Origin: Armatimonadota bacterium | GTDB taxonomy: Bacteria > Armatimonadota > Zipacnadia > JAUWAU01 | Assembly (NCBI GenBank): GCA_030601885.1 | Contig: JAUWAU010000019.1 | Span: forward strand, 41,028-105,027 | Direction of reading: 5' to 3' | Length of the DNA stretch: 64,000 bases | Shown: piece by piece, positions 33,634 through 43,761 of the stretch | How the letters are laid out: each line of letters opens with the position of its first letter | How positions within the stretch are numbered: the first letter of the stretch is position 1 | The notes under the pieces: model-generated | Database searches by the model: none | What the model saw: only the letters and a program-made list of their open reading frames with translations | What the model was told of the DNA's origin: nothing | Made by a program: the position numbers and the translations under genes

Positions 33634-34443
33634 ATGTCGGTGCGATCATGTCTCAATACTGTCACCATCAAGCAGGAACCAGACCTGCGTCGGAAGATAG
33701 AGATCGCCGCCGCCGCCGGGTATGCGGGGATCGGCCTGTGGAGCGATGAGCTGACTCGTTTCGAGGAAGATGGCGGTAACCTCAAGGAAGTGAGAAGGTG
33801 GCTTGAGGAGGCGGGGCTTGCCGTACCCGAGATCTGTGCCGTGACCGGCTGGATGTACGCTGAGGGTGACGCGAAGGCCGCCGCACGGGACGAGTGCCGG
33901 CGCAGGTTCGCCCAGGCGCGAGCGCTGGGCTGCGGTTGCGTCGTCGCATGCGTCTCCGGGGCAGAAGGAGACCTGGCGCGGGCGGCGGATGACTACCGCG
34001 CGGTGTGCGAGATCGCGGACGAGTTCGGCGTCACACCGGCACTCGAATTCCTCCAGGGGGCCAAGCAGGTGCGGAATGTGACGACGGCGTGGGAGATCGT
34101 GCGCCGCGCAGATCATCCCGGTGCCAATCTGGTGGTGGATACATTCCATTTCCATGTGGGTGGGTCGCGCGCCGGGCACCTCGCCGAGATACCAGAGTGC
34201 CGGGTTGGCCTGGTACACGTGAACGATGCGCCAGACAAACCGGGGCTTACCGACGCAGACCGTGTCTTCTGCGGTCGCGGTACGTTTCCGCTCACCGAGA
34301 TCTTCGCCGCGCTGTCGGCCATGGGCTACTCGGGCTACTACTCGCTCGAGCTGTTCAACCCAGCCTACTGGCAGCGCGATCCGGTCGAGGTGGCAAAAGA
34401 GGGCCTCGAAACGCTGCGCGCTGTCGTCCAAGATGCCCAGTAA
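33634..34443 (+). CDS. Sugar phosphate isomerase/epimerase (xylose isomerase-like TIM barrel)
   Basis: ATG 33634 is preceded by GGAGGGCGAGAG; the longer open frame upstream overlaps the TPR gene and is not used. The 269-residue protein has the metal-binding residues expected for the family: Glu in ALEFLQG, Asp/His in VDTFHFHVGG, His in VGLVHVNDAPD and Glu in YYSLELFN. The fold covers hexulose and inosose isomerases, epimerases and dehydratases. No substrate is evident from neighbours. Cytoplasmic. It differs from the secreted isomerase-like protein at 56723-57625. Confidence 0.82.
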   Translation: MSVRSCLNTVTIKQEPDLRRKIEIAAAAGYAGIGLWSDELTRFEEDGGNLKEVRRWLEEAGLAVPEICAVTGWMYAEGDAKAAARDECRRRFAQARALGCGCVVACVSGAEGDLARAADDYRAVCEIADEFGVTPALEFLQGAKQVRNVTTAWEIVRRADHPGANLVVDTFHFHVGGSRAGHLAEIPECRVGLVHVNDAPDKPGLTDADRVFCGRGTFPLTEIFAALSAMGYSGYYSLELFNPAYWQRDPVEVAKEGLETLRAVVQDAQ

Positions 34444-34536
34444 TGGCCGTCGGTGGCACACCGATGAACGGAGCCGTGGGCGTCCTTCTCTCCGCAGCAG
34501 GCCGGCCGAATCCGGCCTCGCAGGTGACGCCTACTG

Positions 34537-34674
34537 CTACAACCGTGCTTGGGAAGTCATGTCATTCTGAGCGGAGTGCAACGGAGCGAAGAATCTCCAT
34601 TTTGACGCAAGAAGGGTGTCGCACGGCGAGATTCTTCGTCGCTTTGCTCCTCAGAATGACAAACACGGTTGTAG
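34537..34674. mobile_element. 138-bp MITE-like inverted-repeat element
   Basis: The ends are CTACAACCGTG (34537-34547) and its exact complement (34664-34674). Inside, arms of 37 and 33 bases (34561-34597 and 34628-34660) begin GTCATTCTGA and TCAGAATGAC at their outer ends and carry AAGAATCTC/GAGATTCTT at their inner ends. The TCATTCTGAG...GAAGAATCTC family is widespread in environmental bacterial genomes. No transposase is encoded and no clear target duplication is seen. Confidence 0.7.
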
Positions 34675-34763
34675 TACTACGCGCGAGCTGCAATGGCCCG
34701 GCGGACCGGGCAGCTCTTCCCACAACGGCCGTTTTTCCACGTTTCATCGATCATTTGTTCGAG

Positions 34764-34792
34764 TTGACACGCCTTGACGGCGGCGGTATAAT
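34764..34792 (+). promoter_or_regulatory. Perfect consensus sigma-70 promoter (TTGACA-N17-TATAAT)
   Basis: TTGACA (34764-34769) and TATAAT (34787-34792) match the consensus fully with 17-base spacing. Transcription would start near 34799 and read into the zinc-ribbon gene at 34879. The following same-strand genes up to 39569 may be co-transcribed. Confidence 0.75.
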
Positions 34793-34878
34793 GCGACCGT
34801 ACTTCTGTCTAGCTTTTGCCCCTCAAGGTCGTATACAAGTAGGCCGAACGCATACAAAGGAGCCTGACGCTCGCGGCC

Positions 34879-36162
34879 ATGTATTGTCCGGATTGCGGTA
34901 GGCGGAACGACGACGACGCACAGTTCTGCAGCCAGTGTGGCGTTTCCCTCGCTGGGGGGCGCTCACGGGGCGTTCCTGGGTCGGCGCACGGGCCGCACGA
35001 ATTGGTGCACCGGGCGAGCGAACTCAAAGATCGTGGGGACATTGGCGGCGCCATCGAGCTGTGCCGTCGCGCTATCGTGGGAGAGCCACGGCATCGGGGG
35101 GGCCACGCGCTGCTGGGGCTGCTGTACGAACAGATGGGGCAGACCACCTCGGCGATCCGCGAGTACCGTGTAGTACTCGAGATCGACCCCAACAGCACCG
35201 CCGAGCGCGAGAAGCTGGACATGCTGTTGGGCGATGGCGCCGAGGAGAGCACCGCCCTCGTCCGGCCATGGTGGCGTCGAGGGCGCAGGTCCTGGCAGCT
35301 CGCCGGCGTCGCGGCCGTTCTTCTGGGCGCCGGGGTGCTCGTGCTGAGCATCGGCGTCCTGAACCGGCAGAAACAGCAGCAGTCGCCGACGCCAGCGGTG
35401 GCTCTGGCGACACAGCGCGCGCCTGCGGAGGGCGCAGGTACTGTGCAGCGCGCAGCGCCAGGTGCGGTCCGGCCTCGATCAGCGCGGCCCCCGTATCCGG
35501 TCCGCCCTCGTGGGGCGTCGCCTTTCGAACTGCGCCGGACGCCGGGTACGGCAGTGTCCCGCCCCGGCGTGCAGCCGCGAGGCCGCACGGCGACGAGCCG
35601 TCCTCAGACGCGCACGCCGGCGCGTCCTCGGGTGCCTGAGGCGCCTCGCGGCCCGTCGGGCTTTGGTGACAGCATTCCGCCCGTCCGCCTGATACCGGGC
35701 AGCAGCCTCGAGACGTCGGTGGCGGCAGCTAGCGGGATAGTAACACCTGTGGGCGAACAGAGCCTCGAGGTGCGACTGGCGGAAGAAGAGCGCGAGGGGG
35801 AGCGGACGGCTGTCGAAGTGGTGGCGGAGGCAGCCGACGAAGAGGAGCCGCGCCCGACAGCGCACATCGAGATCTGGCGATCATCGCCGGAGGGGCGAGT
35901 GGACATCCGGTCAACAACGGAGCCCGCGGACGCTTCACCGCAGCCACAGGCCGAGAACGGCCTCGGGCGCACCCATCAACTCAACGCTGGACAACTTCGC
36001 CAGCAAGGACGCTATGCTGAAGCGATGACCAGATACGAGGCGGCCATCACTGCGTATGCCAGGAGCATCGAGGAGGGGTTGGCGGGGATACAGGCAGTCA
36101 AAGGGATTGAGACCTGTAAGCGGGCCATTGCGGCCTGCCAGGCAGCTCTCGGCGAGTTGTGA
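34879..36162 (+). CDS. Zinc-ribbon/TPR membrane protein
   Basis: The 427-residue protein starts MYCPDCG and has zinc-ribbon cysteines C3, C6, C17 and C20. A TPR-like helical region (about 42-110) and one transmembrane helix (about 140-161, LAGVAAVLLGAGVLVLSIGV) follow. A Pro/Arg/Ala-rich disordered stretch (about 165-260), an acidic region and a C-terminal TPR-like hairpin (about 350-427, RYAEAMTRYEAAI) complete it. The zinc ribbon should face the cytoplasm and the C-terminus the outside. The function is unknown. The gene follows the consensus promoter at 34764, and its stop overlaps the next gene in GTGA. Confidence 0.7.
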   Translation: MYCPDCGRRNDDDAQFCSQCGVSLAGGRSRGVPGSAHGPHELVHRASELKDRGDIGGAIELCRRAIVGEPRHRGGHALLGLLYEQMGQTTSAIREYRVVLEIDPNSTAEREKLDMLLGDGAEESTALVRPWWRRGRRSWQLAGVAAVLLGAGVLVLSIGVLNRQKQQQSPTPAVALATQRAPAEGAGTVQRAAPGAVRPRSARPPYPVRPRGASPFELRRTPGTAVSRPGVQPRGRTATSRPQTRTPARPRVPEAPRGPSGFGDSIPPVRLIPGSSLETSVAAASGIVTPVGEQSLEVRLAEEEREGERTAVEVVAEAADEEEPRPTAHIEIWRSSPEGRVDIRSTTEPADASPQPQAENGLGRTHQLNAGQLRQQGRYAEAMTRYEAAITAYARSIEEGLAGIQAVKGIETCKRAIAACQAALGEL

Positions 36163-37793
36163 AGCGAAGCGCACGTAACGGGAGATGGCTGTGCCACGCT
36201 GCCAGCGCGTTGCTGACGGCGGTGCTCGGGACGGCTGTGTGTCGGCCCGCCGATGCCAGTCTTTCGGTGGCAGTCGTGTGGCTGGACGAGGAAGGTGCAG
36301 CGGCTGGGGCGTTCAGGGCAGAGCTGATCAATGTGCTCCTTGACAAGCTCAATGAAGCGCAGGTGGCCGCCACAGTAGCCGCCCCACACAATGCCATGGT
36401 CCGGCGGGCGGTGGCGGATCGCGAATTGAATCCGGAGGACGTGACTGCGCAGCCAGACCCGGCGGCGCTGACACGCCTCGGACGTGGCATCGGGGTGGAC
36501 TGGGTGGTTGGGCTGGGGGTCCGGAAACTGGCGGCCGCGGACGCACTGGTGGAAGCGGAGGTCACTGTGACCGGGTTGCTGGTGAACGCCGTCACCGGCG
36601 GTCATAAGCCTCTGCAGGCGGAAAAGCGGGCCGGTGATACGGAGGTGCTGGAGGGTCTGGAGGCGCGGGAGGCGACGGCTTCGCGCATCTTGGCGTCTGC
36701 TATGGCACATAGGCTGTGTGAGGCCGTCCTGGAGGGGATTCTTGGAGGGGATGAGAAGCTCGAAGCCCGGGCGCAGGACCCGGGCGATCGGCGTCCGAGG
36801 CAATCGAGTCCAGCGCTGCAGAGCGTACCTACCGGCATCGACGATCGTTCGATGCGGCTGGAGCGACAGATAGCGGGCCAGGGCGCAACGGCGGAGTTAT
36901 GCTTGCAGCTAGGGGACGCCTACTTAGTTGACGGGAAGTGGGAGCTGGCGCTCAAGGAGTTCCAGAGAGCGGCGGCGCTGGATCCGACACTTGCCGAGCC
37001 GCGCGTGCGTCTGGGGAATATGGCAGGGGACCGGGGCCTGTGGCAAGACGCGATCAAGGAGCTCAGGATCGCGCTCGAGCTGGACCCGGCCAACATAGCC
37101 GCACGCCTGGCAATGGCGCGGGCCTACGAGCAGGCGAGCCAACCGACAGCGGCCCTGAGGGAGCTGCAGGTGGCGGCGGAGCTGGACCCAGACAACGGAG
37201 CGCTGTGGGTGAGGCTCGGTGATATGCACAGCCGTCTGGATGCGCCGAGAGATGCGGAGGAGGCGTATCTGTCCGCGATACAGGCGAAGAACCCCGACCC
37301 GCGGGCATACGGGCTGCTCGGGCAGCTCTATGCGCAGCGAGGACGGTTCAAAGACGCCTTCACCTATTACGTCAGGGCGGCAAAGGAGAAGAGCGGAGGC
37401 TTCCCTCGGTCCTTCAGTGAGCGACATTATCGGGCGACGATGGCGGCCGCAGACGAAGCCATCGCCGGCGCCATGCGCGCCTCGCGCGACGCGCTGCAAG
37501 CGCGCCACGAGGGTAAGCTGACGCGCGAGGAAGCCTATGAGGCGTTTGTGCACTTCGCCGAAAAGTCGGGAGACATCTCACGATTTGCTGAGGCACTTCA
37601 GCCCCCTGCCGGGCTACAGAAACAGCATGCCCTGCGTCTCCTGGCGTATGCGCTGGTGGAGGAATCGGATTTGACGATATTGCAGTACATCGATACGAAC
37701 GACGGCAGCCATCTGAAATATGCTCGTCAGGTCCGTGACGAGGCAGTTGAAGAACTCGAAAAACTCTTGAAGGGGAATGGAGCATCGAGGTAG
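36159..37793 (+). CDS. Secreted TPR protein with TolB/CsgG-like N-terminal domain
   Basis: GTG 36159 overlaps the previous stop codon (GTGA), indicating coupling. The 544-residue protein has a signal peptide (HAASALLTAVLGTAVCRPADA). An alpha/beta domain (about 35-200) follows, with SLSVAVVWLDE, LINVLLDKLNEA and GIGVDWVVGLGVRKL, resembling the nucleotide-free domain found in curli-type and TolB-related lipoproteins. From about 245 to 440 there are at least five TPRs. Together with the upstream membrane TPR protein it probably forms an envelope assembly, but no partner is known. Confidence 0.7.
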   Translation: MKRSARNGRWLCHAASALLTAVLGTAVCRPADASLSVAVVWLDEEGAAAGAFRAELINVLLDKLNEAQVAATVAAPHNAMVRRAVADRELNPEDVTAQPDPAALTRLGRGIGVDWVVGLGVRKLAAADALVEAEVTVTGLLVNAVTGGHKPLQAEKRAGDTEVLEGLEAREATASRILASAMAHRLCEAVLEGILGGDEKLEARAQDPGDRRPRQSSPALQSVPTGIDDRSMRLERQIAGQGATAELCLQLGDAYLVDGKWELALKEFQRAAALDPTLAEPRVRLGNMAGDRGLWQDAIKELRIALELDPANIAARLAMARAYEQASQPTAALRELQVAAELDPDNGALWVRLGDMHSRLDAPRDAEEAYLSAIQAKNPDPRAYGLLGQLYAQRGRFKDAFTYYVRAAKEKSGGFPRSFSERHYRATMAAADEAIAGAMRASRDALQARHEGKLTREEAYEAFVHFAEKSGDISRFAEALQPPAGLQKQHALRLLAYALVEESDLTILQYIDTNDGSHLKYARQVRDEAVEELEKLLKGNGASR

Positions 37794-37888
37794 AACTCCA
37801 ACACCGGCTCTGGCTGCCCGACTTGGACACCACAGAGTCGAGGTGATGACGGGAGAGGGCGGCGGAAAGTGGGGCCGAGGGGATAGGT

Positions 37889-38131
37889 GTGACGTCGATC
37901 GTCGGAAGAATGCTGTTGGTGTTTGGGGGGATGATCGCCGCCGTCGGGGTTTTGCTTCTCGCGGTTGGTCGGTGGCTCGACCATGGCGGGCCGGTGCTAC
38001 CGGGGGACATCGCTGTAAAACGAGGTGACTTCTCGTTCTATTTACCGCTGGGCACGTGCATTGCCGTGAGCATTGTCGCCAGCCTGTTGTTGACTCTGGT
38101 ACTCTACATCGTTGGGCACTGGCGGCAGTAG
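37889..38131 (+). CDS. DUF2905 small membrane protein
   Basis: The 80-residue protein has two transmembrane helices (LVFGGMIAAVGVLLLAVG and CIAVSIVASLLLTLVLYIVG) around the family motif LPGDIAVKRGDFSFYLPLGT. GTG 37889 follows GAGGGGATAG. DUF2905 has no known function and is often found near Holliday-junction and other housekeeping genes in Firmicutes-like genomes. It is in the plus-strand series beginning at 34879. Confidence 0.82.
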   Translation: MTSIVGRMLLVFGGMIAAVGVLLLAVGRWLDHGGPVLPGDIAVKRGDFSFYLPLGTCIAVSIVASLLLTLVLYIVGHWRQ

Positions 38132-38162
38132 CCGGTCGGCGCTCAGATGGGGGCACGGCGTT

Positions 38163-38780
38163 GTGAGGACCCTCCAGGAATGGATGCAGTACATGGACGA
38201 GCGAAAGCGCCGCGTGCGCGAGGCCGAGGCGCAGGCGCAGCAGAAAGAGCCCCAGGCGCCGGATGAGGCCACTGAGGCGCGGCAGGAGGCAGATGTCCGG
38301 AGCAAGGCGGCCGCGCCCGCGGGACGGCCGGCGCGGCGGGTGGTCTCGCCGCCCACGTCGGGGTCCTCTACATCTTCGGGGGCAGTAATGCATGGGCTGC
38401 TCGGCCAGTCTGGGCCGTATCAGGGCGGCTTGGCACCGGGCATAGAGCGCGCCAGGGACCGCGTGAGAAGGGCGTTGCGCGCCCGGCAGGTGGGGCAAGC
38501 CGAACTGCCGCTTGGCCTGCCGGCGGAAGAGGGATCGAGGGCCGCCAGGAGATCGGCCGGTGAAACCCGGGACGAGCTCATCGAGCGCCTCATGGATCCG
38601 GAGCTCACGCTGCAAGAGACGGCTAAGCTGTTGAACGTGTGTCCAACGACCGTGCGTCGCTACACCAACCGCGGTGTTCTTAACCATTTTCGGACTCCCG
38701 GCAATCAGCGCCGCTTTCGGCTCTCGGACGTGTTGGAATTCATGCGACGCCAGCAGGAGTCGCAACGCCGAAGCACGTAG
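38163..38780 (+). CDS. BldC/MerR-like helix-turn-helix DNA-binding protein
   Basis: GTG 38163 begins VRTLQEWMQYMDERKRR; a longer frame to 38112 would overlap the DUF2905 gene. About 135 residues of charged, low-complexity sequence precede a C-terminal winged helix-turn-helix: LTLQETAKLLNVCPTTVRRY, then TNRGVLNHFRTPGNQRRFRL and SDVLEFM. This is the BldC/excisionase-type MerR-like domain, which binds DNA repeats head to tail. It lies just upstream of an OmpR-type regulator with which it may act. Cytoplasmic. Confidence 0.8.
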   Translation: MRTLQEWMQYMDERKRRVREAEAQAQQKEPQAPDEATEARQEADVRSKAAAPAGRPARRVVSPPTSGSSTSSGAVMHGLLGQSGPYQGGLAPGIERARDRVRRALRARQVGQAELPLGLPAEEGSRAARRSAGETRDELIERLMDPELTLQETAKLLNVCPTTVRRYTNRGVLNHFRTPGNQRRFRLSDVLEFMRRQQESQRRST

Positions 38781-38831
38781 TCATTGCTGGTGCGGGGGCT
38801 CCAAGCAGGACGGCAAGAGAGGGAATGCGCG

Positions 38832-39569
38832 GTGGCCGACAAAGTTCTTATAGTAGACGATGACGCGCAGATACGCGATCTATTAGCTCGGGTACTCACG
38901 AAGAACGGCTTCGAAGCGATCACCGCAGCCAACGGTGTCGAGGCGCTCGTGCGGGAAAAGAGCGACGATCCTGCACTGGTGCTGCTCGACCTCATGCTCC
39001 CCGACATCGACGGGGTGGAAGTGTGCCGGCGCCTCCGCAAACGCACCACGAAGCCTATCATAATGCTGACCGCCAAGGGCGACGAGATTGACATCGTCGT
39101 CGGGCTCGAGGTTGGGGCCGACGACTATGTCACCAAGCCGTTCAAGACGCGGGAGCTGCTGGCACGCGTCCGGGCACAACTGCGGCGCACGAAGGAATAC
39201 GCGCAGGCCGCTGAGGAGGGCGAGCTGCTCGACTTTGGCGAGCTGCAGATCGATGCGGCACGGCACGAAGTAAAAGTTCGGGGAGAGGTGCAGCGCTTCA
39301 CACCCAAGGAGTTCGACCTGTTGCACCTGCTGGCGAAAAACGAGCGGCGGATGATGCTCCGGGAGGTGCTCCTGGAGACTATCTGGGGTTATGACAGCTC
39401 GATAGACAGCCGGACGCTCGACGTTCACATCGGGAGGGTGCGCGCCAAGATCGAGCGCGACCCGCGGAATCCGCAGATGATTATCACGGTGCCCAGCGTC
39501 GGATACAAGTTTCAGGCGCCTGAGCCTGAGGAGGACGACGACGGGGCGCCGCCGAAGCAAGAGGACTAG
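38832..39569 (+). CDS. OmpR/PhoB-type response regulator, orphan
   Basis: GTG 38832 (GAGAGGGAA upstream) gives a 245-residue protein. The receiver domain has D9-D11, phospho-acceptor D53 (LLDLMLPD), T80 and K102 (VTKPFK). The C-terminal winged helix contains FTPKEFDLLHLLAKN, then LLETIWGYDSSIDSRTLDVH and TVPSVGYKFQ, typical of OmpR/PhoB. It should bind direct repeats as a dimer when phosphorylated. No histidine kinase gene is adjacent. The acidic tail (EPEEDDDG) is longer than usual. It ends the plus-strand series and is convergent with the cysteine-rich gene. Confidence 0.9.
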   Translation: MADKVLIVDDDAQIRDLLARVLTKNGFEAITAANGVEALVREKSDDPALVLLDLMLPDIDGVEVCRRLRKRTTKPIIMLTAKGDEIDIVVGLEVGADDYVTKPFKTRELLARVRAQLRRTKEYAQAAEEGELLDFGELQIDAARHEVKVRGEVQRFTPKEFDLLHLLAKNERRMMLREVLLETIWGYDSSIDSRTLDVHIGRVRAKIERDPRNPQMIITVPSVGYKFQAPEPEEDDDGAPPKQED

Positions 39570-39618
39570 TAGGACAGGATTGGGCCTCTCGCGGCCGGGA
39601 TACGCCGGTGCGGGGGCG

Positions 39619-40860
39619 CTACTGTGTTGCATCCACGACGTAGACCTCAAGGGCTCCAACGGGCTGTGCCATTGCTCGGTCTTGCCACAGCGGGTGAGGC
39701 AGAATGGCGCGGCGCTGAAGCTGGTCCGCCACCACATACCACGGCCGCAGCACTCCCTTGCGCTCCGCCTTCTGCAGGCCAAGGGCGATCTCGTACAGGG
39801 CTGCCGCCTGAACTGTGCCACAGAGCGTGATCTGCGGCATGTCCGCGCGCGTGCGTTTCAGGAGCTGCAGTACCTCCTCCGAGGATAGCATCAATTGCGC
39901 CACGCGCGGATTGATCACGGGCGACAGGGACGCTGCCTTCAGCGTGCGGCCGATGTCGTCGGCGAGACGCCCGGGGCCAAACAGGATCTTCGGGACAGCG
40001 TAGGAGGGCCCCAGGCGGACTTCCAGGCGGATCATGTCCAGCAGCCGAGTTCGATCGATGCGCTCGATGTTGGCCATGAGAAAGTCGGCGAAGCCCATCG
40101 CCAGGTGTACGGCTTCGACCAGGCCGGGGTCGGCCGGGCAAAAGAAGTCGGCGCATTTGGCCGGCTTCCATTGTTCGGCCAGGCATCCGCCAAAGTGGAG
40201 CACGCACCGCTCGGCCGGCATCCGTTCGCCTCGGAACCGCAGCGACGGCCGTTGGGGTGCCGAGGCCGCGAGGGCGTCGATTCCGCCGGGGATGCCTCGG
40301 AGTGCGCGGAAAGCCGTTGCCCGCACGGCCGAGTACAGCCGGAGGCGGGCCAGGGCGGCTGGATCGGTCGCATCGCACTGCTCCATGAATGCGCAGTACT
40401 GTGCCCACTCCGATAGCGCCAGAGCCAGACGGCCCCGGTCGCCGGCCATCGCGGGCTCTTGAGCCGGAGCCGCGTCGGCCTTGCCCTCACGCGCACCGCC
40501 GCCAACCTCCGGCAGCGGCCCCAGCGCGCTCTGTACTGCCTGCTCCAGCTCCCGGAGATCGCTTCGGAGCTCCGCCGCGCGCCCACGCAACCCGAGGCGG
40601 AAGCGCTCTTGGAAGTCAGGCGATAGTAGAAGGCCCTTGTGCAGCCGCGGCACATCGGCCAAACCGAGCATTGTGCCATGATGGCAGCAGCTCTTGTCAC
40701 ACCTGCCGCATACGGCGTGTATCAGCTCTTCCAGCCTTTGACGAGCTGCTTGGCACTCCTCTGCAAACGCTGCCATGGCGCTATTCCCGCACTCGTGCAG
40801 CCGGCGCGGCCGACGGCTGCTCCCCCGTACAGTTGAAACTTCGTTCTCAGCCCCCATCAT
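39619..40860 (-). CDS. Cysteine-rich YkgJ-like metal-binding protein
   Basis: The 413-residue protein (from ATG 40860) has CGRCDKSCCHHG (C51, C54, C58, C59) near the N-terminus. A second cluster, AERCVLHFGGCLAEQWKPAK followed by CADFFC, lies in the middle. The pairing resembles YkgJ-type proteins thought to bind zinc or an iron-sulfur cluster, but it is longer, with a C-terminal alpha/beta domain of unknown type (ILFGPGRLADDIGRTLK; MPQITLCGTVQAAAL). The start is uncertain: the frame extends to 41070 and ATG 40776 is also possible. AAGG and GAAGGA precede 40860. It is divergent from ligA. Confidence 0.6.
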   Translation of the reverse strand: MMGAENEVSTVRGSSRRPRRLHECGNSAMAAFAEECQAARQRLEELIHAVCGRCDKSCCHHGTMLGLADVPRLHKGLLLSPDFQERFRLGLRGRAAELRSDLRELEQAVQSALGPLPEVGGGAREGKADAAPAQEPAMAGDRGRLALALSEWAQYCAFMEQCDATDPAALARLRLYSAVRATAFRALRGIPGGIDALAASAPQRPSLRFRGERMPAERCVLHFGGCLAEQWKPAKCADFFCPADPGLVEAVHLAMGFADFLMANIERIDRTRLLDMIRLEVRLGPSYAVPKILFGPGRLADDIGRTLKAASLSPVINPRVAQLMLSSEEVLQLLKRTRADMPQITLCGTVQAAALYEIALGLQKAERKGVLRPWYVVADQLQRRAILPHPLWQDRAMAQPVGALEVYVVDATQ

Positions 40861-41062
40861 TCCTTCGACCTTGTGCCCGCTGTGTCGCCGAGCGCGACAT
40901 ACGTACATACACGAGGTGTGCTCCGCCAGTCGGTGGAATCGCCCGCACGTGCATCCAGCGGACGAGTTTCCCCGGCCCCCGGGCCCCACAGGGCGTACGC
41001 GACAACCGTTGACTGGCGCGCGGCCGAGTGTTACATTTCCTGCGCCCTGCCCGCGGTACTGA

Positions 41063-43171
<2,109 letters not shown>

Positions 43172-43179
43172 AACGCACT

Positions 43180-43761
43180 ATGCAGGATGAACCCCGGCAG
43201 GACAACGGCCCGCGGCAAAATGCAGCTAATGCAGGAAGGCTGCGCTCCCTGGCGCTGCATTGGGTGCCGGCACTAGCGTGTATGGTGTTCATCACTTGCG
43301 TGTCGGTCGATCCCAGCCCGTGGCATCCGGGCCCGGTCCTGTTGTCGGACAAGTGGGAGCACATGCTGGCGTACGCCGTGTTGTGCATGCTGATGCTGCG
43401 CGCATTCCACCAATACAACGGGTATGACTTGAGCACCGCGGCTATATGTGCTCTCCTGGCCGCGACCGGGTACGGGATATTTAATGAGATTTTTCAGCTA
43501 TTCGTGCCCGAACGATATGGAACGCCGGAGGATGCTCTCGCCAACGCAATCGGTGCCGCGCTGGGTGGTGCGGCGTTCATCGTTGCGATACAGATCATGC
43601 GAGGGCGGTGCGGTGGAGGCGAGTGCAGTCCCATCGCGGGCAGTCCACGGGCGCTGACGGACAGTGACACGCGGACGTCAGGGCGCGGTCCGGCGCCGGA
43701 GCCGCGGACGGGCGGAAAGCAGAAGCTCAGCCGCCAGGGCGGCAATAGCGAGAAGCAGTAG
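43180..43761 (+). CDS. VanZ-like membrane protein
   Basis: The 193-residue protein has four predicted membrane helices in residues 25-140. The VanZ-family motifs are SDKWEHMLAYAVL and EIFQLFVPERYGTPEDALAN. VanZ-like proteins are small membrane proteins of uncertain function; the type member gives low-level teicoplanin tolerance, but most are unlinked to glycopeptide clusters, as here. A hydrophilic tail of about 50 residues (SDTRTSGRGPAPEPRTGGKQ) overlaps the convergent BatA-like gene by 84 bases. It starts eight bases after ligA and may share its transcript. Confidence 0.82.
   Translation: MQDEPRQDNGPRQNAANAGRLRSLALHWVPALACMVFITCVSVDPSPWHPGPVLLSDKWEHMLAYAVLCMLMLRAFHQYNGYDLSTAAICALLAATGYGIFNEIFQLFVPERYGTPEDALANAIGAALGGAAFIVAIQIMRGRCGGGECSPIAGSPRALTDSDTRTSGRGPAPEPRTGGKQKLSRQGGNSEKQ

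Larger units (their letters stand above)
34444..34878. other. Intergenic region with hairpin, inverted-repeat element and strong promoter
   Basis: After the isomerase stop there is a 7-bp-stem hairpin AGGCCGG-CCGAAT-CCGGCCT (34499-34518). It is followed by the inverted-repeat element 34537-34674 and the consensus promoter 34764-34792. No gene is supported. Confidence 0.6.
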
